DNA of 19,261 bases, taken from Candidatus Omnitrophota bacterium (GTDB taxonomy: Bacteria > Omnitrophota > Gorgyraeia > Pluralincolimonadales > Pluralincolimonadaceae). A program made the translations under genes and the position numbers. The notes beneath the pieces were generated by a model. The model was not told the DNA's origin and made no database searches. It worked only from the letters and a program-made list of their open reading frames with translations. Each line of letters starts with the position of its first letter. The stretch's first letter is position 1. Below, in pieces: positions 14,096-19,261 of this stretch. The stretch spans positions 2,405 through 21,665 of the forward strand of contig JAQUSA010000004.1 in assembly GCA_028715315.1 (NCBI GenBank), given 5' to 3'.

Positions 14096-14479
14096 TTATG
14101 CCTTAGTTTCTTTTTTCTTCATTGTGACAGCCATCCTGCGCGGGCCTTTTCTGGTCCTCGCGTTGGTCTTTGTGCGCTGTCCGCGGGTCGGAAGGCCTCT
14201 CTTGTGCCTCATGCCCCTGTATGAACCGATATCCATGAGCCTTTTGACGTTCTGCGCGATCTCTCTCCTGAGGTCGCCTTCCACCTTATATTCTTTCTGC
14301 AATATGGAAGTAATGCGCGCGACTTCCTCATCGGAAAGGTCCTTCGCGCGGGCTTCCGGATTGATGTTCGCTTTCTTTAATATCTGCCTCGAAATGACCC
14401 TCCCCACCCCGTAGAGGTAGCAGAGCGAAAACTCTATCTTTTTTTCCTTCGGTAAATCGATACCTAAAATCCTGGGCAT
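14096..14479 (-). CDS. rpsM: 30S ribosomal protein S13
   Basis: 127 residues. S13 sits in the 30S head and contacts the 50S subunit and the P-site tRNA through its basic tail. Sequence begins PRILGIDLPKEKKIEFSLCYLYGVG and ends with the typical GLPTRGQRTKTNARTRKGPRR basic tail, cut here by a short MAVTMKKKETKA end. Strong AGGAGGAG ribosome binding site directly upstream. Separated from rpmJ by 39 nt, which contain a small hairpin. Confidence 0.98.
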   Translation of the reverse strand: MPRILGIDLPKEKKIEFSLCYLYGVGRVISRQILKKANINPEARAKDLSDEEVARITSILQKEYKVEGDLRREIAQNVKRLMDIGSYRGMRHKRGLPTRGQRTKTNARTRKGPRRMAVTMKKKETKA

Positions 14480-14507
14480 TAACTCCTCCTGATTATTAGC
14501 GTGGCAC

Positions 14508-14520
14508 AGGCCTGCGGCCT
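14508..14520 (-). other. Small hairpin at the rpmJ stop codon
   Basis: AGGCC-GCA-GGCCT on the minus strand, a perfect 5-bp inverted repeat whose first two bases are the AG of the rpmJ TAG stop. No U-run follows, so it is not an intrinsic terminator. It could be chance or an RNA processing or stabilising element. Confidence 0.35.
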
Positions 14521-14632
14521 AGCCCTGGCGCTGTTTATGCTTCGGGTTCGCGCAGATTACGTAGATAATCCCTCTTCTCTTAACGATCTTGCACTTCTCG
14601 CATATCTTCTTTATACTTGAACGGACTTTCAT
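14519..14632 (-). CDS. rpmJ: 50S ribosomal protein L36
   Basis: 37 residues, read directly from the sequence: starts MKVRSSIKKICEKCKIVKRR and ends NPKHKQRQG. The zinc ribbon ligands C11, C14, C27 and H32 are all present, so this is the zinc-binding (C+) form. Full family length of 37-38 residues. It starts 1 nt after the infA stop codon. Its TAG stop lies at the foot of a small hairpin. Confidence 0.98.
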   Translation of the reverse strand: MKVRSSIKKICEKCKIVKRRGIIYVICANPKHKQRQG

Positions 14633-14633
14633 T

Positions 14634-14852
14634 TTATTTCACCCTGAAAGTTATCCTGCCCCTGGTTAAATCATACGGCGAAAGCTCAAGCTTGACCCTG
14701 TCCCCGGGAAGTATCCTGATGAAGTTCATCCTCATCTTTCCTGATACATGGGATAACACTTTATGGCCGTTGTCCAGCTCAACGCGGAACATCGCGTTGG
14801 GCAACGCCTCAAGCACTATGCCCTCAACCTCTATTGCCTCTTCTTTCGCCAT
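14634..14852 (-). CDS. infA: Translation initiation factor IF-1
   Basis: 72 residues, the standard length. A single OB-fold protein that binds the 30S A-site with IF2 and IF3. Signature stretches: AIEVEGIVLEALPNAMFRVEL, VLSHVSGKMRMNFIRILPGD and the C-terminal DLTRGRITFR. The ATG lies inside the 3' end of map (22-nt overlap), with GGAG about 11 nt upstream, so translation is likely coupled. The order map-infA-rpmJ-rpsM is conserved in many bacteria. Confidence 0.98.
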   Translation of the reverse strand: MAKEEAIEVEGIVLEALPNAMFRVELDNGHKVLSHVSGKMRMNFIRILPGDRVKLELSPYDLTRGRITFRVK

Positions 14853-15592
14853 TTCGTCAATATCTCCGGCCCGTTCTCTCCGATATACACCGTATGCTCG
14901 AAGTGAGCCGAAAGCTTCCTGTCTGTTGTCACGGCCGTCCAGCCGTCGTCAAGGATCTTAATGCCATACCTGCCGGCATTCACCATAGGTTCTATAGCCA
15001 GCACCATGCCGGCCTTCAACCTTACGCCCGTGCCCGGCACGCCGAAATTAGGTATCTGCGGATCCTCGTGCATCTTTGTGCCGATACCGTGCCCCACGAA
15101 CTCGCGCACAACCGAAAAACCGTTGCTTTCGGCGTGTTCCTGTACGGCGCTCGATATATCATAGAGCCTTTTTTCCGGACGGGCATTCTCTATGCCCTTA
15201 TACAGCGACTCTTCAGCCACCCTGAGCAGCTTCTCCGCTTCTTCGGACACCCTGCCCACCGGAAAACTCATCGCGGCATCGCCGAAATACCCGTTCAGCT
15301 TGACGCCGACATCCAATCCGATTATATCGCCTTCCTTCAATACGAGCTTCCCGGGTATTCCATGTACGACGGTCTCGTTGACCGATGTGCATATATTAGC
15401 CGGAAATCCCATGTATCCTTTGAAGGCTGACACGGCGCCCCGTTCTTTTATGTACCGGGCTGCCATGTCGTCAAGGTCTTTGGTCGTCACCCCCTGCTTT
15501 ATGTTTGCACCCAGATACTCAAGGGTATCGGCGACTATCCTGCAGGCGGCCTCGATCTTTTCCGCTTCCGCCCGCGACCTTAGTGTTATCAT
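14831..15592 (-). CDS. map: Methionine aminopeptidase, type I
   Basis: 253 residues, the usual type Ia length. It removes the initiator methionine from nascent proteins. All metal and catalytic residues of the pita-bread fold are visible: H77 (VVHGIP), D94 (IGLDVG), D105 (FGDAA), H168 (VGHGIG), E201 (AIEPM) and E232 (FEHTV). No N-terminal SH3/zinc extension. Starts 14 nt after adk; its 3' end overlaps infA by 22 nt. Confidence 0.98.
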   Translation of the reverse strand: MITLRSRAEAEKIEAACRIVADTLEYLGANIKQGVTTKDLDDMAARYIKERGAVSAFKGYMGFPANICTSVNETVVHGIPGKLVLKEGDIIGLDVGVKLNGYFGDAAMSFPVGRVSEEAEKLLRVAEESLYKGIENARPEKRLYDISSAVQEHAESNGFSVVREFVGHGIGTKMHEDPQIPNFGVPGTGVRLKAGMVLAIEPMVNAGRYGIKILDDGWTAVTTDRKLSAHFEHTVYIGENGPEILTKWRKKRQ

Positions 15593-15606
15593 CCTTAGGC
15601 CTTAAT

Positions 15607-16263
15607 TTACTTCAACTTTTCTTTGACAAAGAGCTTCGACAGATAATCATGCGCTTCATCCACGTCGAAGTCGCCTGAAACGGTCCTCAATATCCCCTTG
15701 CCCTCATAATAGCTTATGATCCCGGGGACTGTGTTCTCGTACACCTTAATCCGGTTAAGGATGGTGTCTTCCTTATCATCCACCCTCTGGTAAAGCTCGC
15801 CGCCGCATTTATCGCATATGCCGGCCACCTTCGGGGGTATATTCTTTATATGGTAGTTCTCTCCGCAATTCTTGCAGACCCTGCGCCCGGAAAGCCTCTG
15901 TATTATCGTCTGCTGCGATGTCTTGAAATACAGCACGAGGTCGATCGGGCGATTCAGCCCGGCAAGCGTGCCGTCAAGCGCTTTCGCCTGTGCAGCGGTC
16001 CTCGGAAAACCGTCAAGCATGAAACCTTTTCCGCAATCTTCCTTGGCGACCCTCTGCGCGACCATCTCGATGACCACATCGTCCGGGACCAATTCGCCCT
16101 TGTCCATGTAGACCTTGGCCTTCAACCCTATGGGCGACTGCGCCTTCACTGATTCGCGCAGTATATCCCCGGTCGAAATATGCGGTATCCCAAACTCCTT
16201 AGAAAGAACTTTTGCCTGCGTGCCTTTTCCGGCTCCGGGAGGACCGAGAAGAACGAGTTTCAA
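15607..16263 (-). CDS. adk: Adenylate kinase, zinc-containing long form
   Basis: 218 residues. It catalyses ATP + AMP to 2 ADP. P-loop GPPGAGKGT at residues 7-15; AMP-binding STGDILR at 30-36; GFPRTAAQ at 85-92; LID domain with four cysteines C130, C133, C150 and C153 (C-x2-C-x16-C-x2-C), which bind structural zinc in Gram-positive and many other bacterial enzymes but are absent in E. coli Adk. Start codon is TTG at 16263, overlapping the secY TGA as TTGA, with GAGGGG a few nt upstream. secY-adk-map is a common order. Confidence 0.98.
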   Translation of the reverse strand: MKLVLLGPPGAGKGTQAKVLSKEFGIPHISTGDILRESVKAQSPIGLKAKVYMDKGELVPDDVVIEMVAQRVAKEDCGKGFMLDGFPRTAAQAKALDGTLAGLNRPIDLVLYFKTSQQTIIQRLSGRRVCKNCGENYHIKNIPPKVAGICDKCGGELYQRVDDKEDTILNRIKVYENTVPGIISYYEGKGILRTVSGDFDVDEAHDYLSKLFVKEKLK

Positions 16264-17597
16264 CGTCCCCTCGCTTTCAGCCTTCCCGATTTCATGAAAC
16301 CGTCATAGTGCCGCATCAGCAGGAATGACTCTATCTGTTTCATCGTGTCGAGCATGACGCCGACGATGATCAGCAGGGCCGTACCGCCGAAGAAGCTCGC
16401 TACAAGATACGGTATCTTAAGCCATTTGCCCACAAAATACGGTATTATAGCTATGATCGCCAGGAAAACGGCTCCCGGCAGCGTAACGCGGTTCAGGATA
16501 AAATTGAAATAATCTTCAGTCGGCTTGCCAGGCCTCACGCCCGGCACAAAACCGCCGTACTTCTTCATGTTATCGGCAAGATCACGCGGATTAAGCGTTA
16601 CCGCCGTGTAAAAATAAGTGAAAAATATGATGAGGGCCGCGTAAAGAGTGTAATGCACGAAGCCTTCGGTAGACATGAAATGCAGCAGGTTCTTTATTGT
16701 CTGGTTCGGCATGAACTGGGCGATCATCGCCGGGAACATCAATATGGACTGGGCGAATATGATCGGTATGACGCCGGCCTGGTTCACCCTGAGCGGAAGA
16801 TACGTGCTCTGGCCCCCCATGACCTTCCTGCCGACAATGCGCTTCGCATATTGCACCGGTATGCGCCTCTGCGCCTGCGTTATCATTATTACCGCGACAA
16901 TGACGCCGAACAACATTGCGGCCATCATTATTATGCTCAATATATCGATCTGTTTCGACGTTACCAGCGCATACAGGTTACTTGACGCGGTCGGGATCCT
17001 CGATATGATCGAGGCGGTGATTATAATGGACATGCCGTTGCCGATGCCGAATTCGGTTATCTGCTCTCCGAGCCACATTATGAACGCGGTACCGCTGACA
17101 AGCGTCAGTATGACCATGAGCCTGAAACCCCATCCCGGATGCTGGACAACCTGTATACCTATGGTGTTGTGCAGGTTCTCAAGCCAGAAGCTGGTAAAGA
17201 GCGCTTGTATAGCGCCTATTACGAGCGTGCCGTAGCGCGTATACTGCGTTATCATCCTGCGCCCGTGCTCCCCGCCCTCTTTCGCGAGTTTCTCGAAATA
17301 CGGGAACGCGAACGTAAGAAGCTGCATGATGATCGAGCTCGATATATACGGCATTATGCCGAATGCGAATATCGTCATCTGTGACATGGCGTTTCCGGTA
17401 AAGAGGTCCATTATATCGAATATGCTTCCGCCCGACCTCTTGGATTCCTGCTCTATGAATTGAGAAAGAGCGTGCCCGTCTATGCCCGGCGTAGGTATGT
17501 ACCTGCCGAAGCAATAAACGGCGAGTAAAGCCACCGTCACGAGCAGTTTCTTTTTCAGCTCGGGTATCTTTAATATATTTGAGAACGCCTGGATCAT
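16260..17597 (-). CDS. secY: Protein translocase subunit SecY
   Basis: 445 residues, standard. SecY forms the protein-conducting channel in the inner membrane. Ten hydrophobic segments can be followed from about 18-36 to the last near 405. Conserved parts: FGRYIPTPGID near the first helix and periplasmic plug region, IMQLLTFAFPYFEKLAKEGG, and the cytoplasmic loop with NPRDLADNMKKYGGFVPGVRPG near 332-353, which contacts SecA and the ribosome. The ATG shares one base with the rplO stop (TAATG), and its own stop overlaps the adk TTG. Confidence 0.98.
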   Translation of the reverse strand: MIQAFSNILKIPELKKKLLVTVALLAVYCFGRYIPTPGIDGHALSQFIEQESKRSGGSIFDIMDLFTGNAMSQMTIFAFGIMPYISSSIIMQLLTFAFPYFEKLAKEGGEHGRRMITQYTRYGTLVIGAIQALFTSFWLENLHNTIGIQVVQHPGWGFRLMVILTLVSGTAFIMWLGEQITEFGIGNGMSIIITASIISRIPTASSNLYALVTSKQIDILSIIMMAAMLFGVIVAVIMITQAQRRIPVQYAKRIVGRKVMGGQSTYLPLRVNQAGVIPIIFAQSILMFPAMIAQFMPNQTIKNLLHFMSTEGFVHYTLYAALIIFFTYFYTAVTLNPRDLADNMKKYGGFVPGVRPGKPTEDYFNFILNRVTLPGAVFLAIIAIIPYFVGKWLKIPYLVASFFGGTALLIIVGVMLDTMKQIESFLLMRHYDGFMKSGRLKARGR

Positions 17598-18040
17598 TAT
17601 TTTATGATCTCGGTTTTGCCGCCGGCCTTCGATATCTTTTCGGCAGCCGATGTTGAGAAAGCCTGCGCCTTGACCGTAAGGGCCTTCTTTATCTCCCCGT
17701 CACCGAGTATCTTGACGGCGGACTTCTCGTTCTTTATTATCCCTTCCTTAACAAGCTCTGCGGGGGTCACAACCGAATTTTCCTTAAAGGAATTCAGCTG
17801 TGTAAGGTTGACCACCTGCGATATCCTCTTGGACCTGTTCGTAAAGCCCCTCTTGGGCACGGTCCTGATCAAAGGCATCTGGCCGCCTTCAAATTCCGGA
17901 TGGATATGGGCGCCCGACCTCGACTTCTGGCCGGTCTGGCCCCTGCCCGATGTCTTTCCGTGGCCCGAACCCGAGCCCCTGCCCACTATCTTCCTCTTCT
18001 TTGTGGCCCCAACGGGGACCCTGATCTCTCCGAGTTTCAC
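17597..18040 (-). CDS. rplO: 50S ribosomal protein L15
   Basis: 147 residues, standard. Late-assembly 50S protein. Starts MKLGEIRVPVGATKKRKIVG followed by the Gly/Arg/Lys-rich GRGSGSGHGKTSGRGQTGQKSRSG loop region, then FEGGQMPLIRTVPKRGF. The start codon is GTG at 18040, overlapping the rpsE TGA as GTGA. In most bacteria rpmD (L30) lies between rpsE and rplO; here the two genes overlap and leave no space for it. Confidence 0.98.
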   Translation of the reverse strand: MKLGEIRVPVGATKKRKIVGRGSGSGHGKTSGRGQTGQKSRSGAHIHPEFEGGQMPLIRTVPKRGFTNRSKRISQVVNLTQLNSFKENSVVTPAELVKEGIIKNEKSAVKILGDGEIKKALTVKAQAFSTSAAEKISKAGGKTEIIK

Positions 18041-18525
18041 TTAGACTGCTCTCCTTTCATCCTTGTGTTATCTTCTTTATATGAAAGGCTCTTGAAAGCC
18101 ACAACAGCCGCTTTAATGACATTCACAGAATTGTCAGATCCAAGCGATTTTGAAAGTATGTCCTTGATACCGGCCGCGTCGCAAAGCGCCCTTATCGGGC
18201 CTCCGGCTATTACTCCGGTACCGGGGGAAGCCGGCTTTAACAGCACTTTACCCGCGCCGTATTTGCCGTACACTTCGTGCGGTATCGTATAACCGACCCT
18301 CGGGACTTCGAACATGCCTTTTCTCGCGTCCACGAGGCCCTTCCTGATGGCTTCGGCGACTTCGTTGGCCTTGCCATAACCGAAACCGACCTTGCCTTTA
18401 CCGTCGCCTACGACCAACAGCGCGGAGAACGACATCTTCTTGCCGCCCTTGGTTACTTTAGCGACTCGGTTGATGCTTAATACCTTCTCGCTTAACTGCT
18501 TATCCTGCGCATACTTGTCAGCCAA
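18037..18525 (-). CDS. rpsE: 30S ribosomal protein S5
   Basis: 162 residues, standard. S5 lies at the mRNA entry side and affects decoding accuracy. Core features: VLSINRVAKVTKGGKKMSFSALLVVGDGKGKVGFGYGKA (double-stranded RNA-binding-like domain) and the C-terminal LLKPASPGTGVIAGGPIRALCDAAGI. The start is a TTG codon at 18525, with AGGAG at 18533-18537, 7 nt upstream; no ATG in frame precedes it at a suitable distance. 37 nt after rplR. Confidence 0.97.
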   Translation of the reverse strand: MADKYAQDKQLSEKVLSINRVAKVTKGGKKMSFSALLVVGDGKGKVGFGYGKANEVAEAIRKGLVDARKGMFEVPRVGYTIPHEVYGKYGAGKVLLKPASPGTGVIAGGPIRALCDAAGIKDILSKSLGSDNSVNVIKAAVVAFKSLSYKEDNTRMKGEQSK

Positions 18526-18550
18526 TTTCTTTCTCCTAAATTACTTATCC

Positions 18551-18564
18551 AGCCCTAAAGGGCT
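18551..18564 (-). other. Small hairpin at the rplR stop codon
   Basis: AGCCC-TTTA-GGGCT on the minus strand, a perfect 5-bp inverted repeat with a tetraloop. Its first two bases are the AG of the rplR TAG stop. No U-tract follows, so termination is unlikely. It resembles in layout the hairpin at the rpmJ stop. Confidence 0.4.
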
Positions 18565-18925
18565 AGAACTCAAGTCCCGCTTTTCTGGCGGAATCGGCCA
18601 GCGACTTGATCCTGCCGTGGTAGAGATATCCGCTGCGGTCAAAGACCACCTTCTTTACGCCCTTTGTCTGGGCCAGCTTGGATATCATCTCTCCCAGCAG
18701 TTCCGCGGCCTTCACGTTTCCGCCTGTCTTATGCTTCTCCCTGAAACTCTTATCGTTAGTGGAGATCGCGCACACTGTCTTGCCTTCGATATCGTCTATC
18801 AGCTGGACCGATATATTGTTCAGGCTGCGATTGACGGACATCCTTGGCTTCTCTTTCGTGCCGACGATCCTTCTTCTTATCCTGTTGTGGCGTCTCTTCC
18901 TGTGTAATTCGCTTTTTGCAGTCAT
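18563..18925 (-). CDS. rplR: 50S ribosomal protein L18
   Basis: 120 residues, standard. L18 binds 5S rRNA in the central protuberance. Arg/Lys-rich N-terminus (HRKRRHNRIRRRI), then RMSVNRSLNNISVQLIDD and the C-terminal VVFDRSGYLYHGRIKSLADSARKAGLEF, a diagnostic L18 ending. Starts 4 nt after the rplF stop codon. Confidence 0.98.
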   Translation of the reverse strand: MTAKSELHRKRRHNRIRRRIVGTKEKPRMSVNRSLNNISVQLIDDIEGKTVCAISTNDKSFREKHKTGGNVKAAELLGEMISKLAQTKGVKKVVFDRSGYLYHGRIKSLADSARKAGLEF

Positions 18926-18929
18926 GGCT

Positions 18930-19261
18930 CTAGCCTACCGCCTTTCCGACTTTCTTCCTGACGTATTCGCCGACATACCTTATGCCTTTGCCCTTATAGG
19001 GTTCCGGCGGGAAGATGTCCCTTATCTCGGCCGCTACCTGTCCGACCTTGTGCTTGTCTATTCCCTTGATTATTAGCGACGTCGGCTTAGGGGCTTCTAT
19101 CACTATCCCTTCCGGGATCGGGAAATCGACCGGATGGGAGAATCCAAGCAGCATAACGAGCTTCTTCCCGGTTACCTGCGCCCTGAAACCTACGCCCTGT
19201 ATCTCGAGCTCTTTCTGGTAGCCCGAGGTGACCCCGATTATCATGTTATTTATCAGCGAGC
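18930..19261 (-). CDS. rplF: 50S ribosomal protein L6, C-terminal part
   Basis: The gene enters from the right edge; about 110 of the usual 175-180 residues are visible. The frame is open to the edge: SLINN precedes MIIGVTSGYQKELEIQGVGFRAQ, the middle of L6 (RxLLNNMVxGVTxGF in relatives), so the ATG at 19244 is internal and not the start. The C-terminal half ends with DIFPPEPYKGKGIRYVGEYVRKKVGK, the typical L6 finish. L6 binds 23S rRNA near the factor-binding site. Confidence 0.97.
   Translation of the reverse strand, partial: SLINNMIIGVTSGYQKELEIQGVGFRAQVTGKKLVMLLGFSHPVDFPIPEGIVIEAPKPTSLIIKGIDKHKVGQVAAEIRDIFPPEPYKGKGIRYVGEYVRKKVGKAVG

Noticed and set aside
1..19261. Mobile elements, CRISPR arrays, tRNA or rRNA genes, direct repeats, attachment sites
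   Set aside because: I saw no transposase, integrase or repeat-spacer pattern, no tRNA cloverleaf, and almost no non-coding space beyond the 257 nt before cobU that hold the promoter and riboswitch.

Overview
The window holds 24 protein-coding genes plus one aptamer RNA, all on the minus strand. The order below follows transcription, from the right edge to the left. It looks chromosomal and bacterial: a canonical spc/alpha ribosomal-protein and RNA polymerase block, densely packed genes (overlaps of 1 to 40 nt, almost no spacers), no mobile elements, tRNAs, rRNAs or CRISPR. A lipid A-type (LpxL/HtrB) acyltransferase-like gene suggests a Gram-negative envelope. Ile AUA codons are common, TTG starts are frequent (rpsE, adk, the aspartate aminotransferase and the isocitrate dehydrogenase), and rpmD (L30) is absent between rpsE and rplO. 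Together these fit an uncultured lineage, possibly Omnitrophota or another PVC-type phylum. That placement is inference only, with low to moderate confidence.

Region 1 (about 11418-19261): rplF (cut by the edge), rplR, rpsE, rplO, secY, adk, map, infA, rpmJ, rpsM, rpsK, rpsD, rpoA, rplQ. This is the late spc and alpha operon: ribosome assembly, the Sec translocon, initiation, N-terminal Met removal and the RNAP alpha subunit.

Region 2 (about 5384-11382): with no visible terminator after rplQ, the same-strand array continues into an aspartate aminotransferase, an isocitrate dehydrogenase, dihydrolipoyl dehydrogenase (lpd), lipoyl synthase (lipA), an 86-residue free-standing E2-type lipoyl domain and an AlaC-like aminotransferase. 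It ends at a strong intrinsic terminator at 5384-5420. The genes centre on 2-oxoglutarate, amino-group and lipoyl chemistry, but no E1 or E2 catalytic subunit is present. This is the most unusual part of the window.

Region 3 (2076-5372): four translationally coupled genes: an MGDG-synthase-like GT28 glycosyltransferase, an LpxL-like acyltransferase, a GT2 (dolichyl-phosphate-mannose-synthase-like) glycosyltransferase and pcm. It probably makes or modifies an envelope glycolipid, with a protein repair enzyme at the end. The ribosome binding site of its first gene touches the U-tract of the preceding terminator.

Region 4 (1-2067): a near-consensus sigma70-type promoter, a class I cobalamin riboswitch with a 10-bp P1 helix, and cobU-cobT-cobS (cobS cut by the edge). 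These genes form the nucleotide-loop (lower ligand) assembly branch of cobalamin synthesis or salvage, under B12 feedback control.
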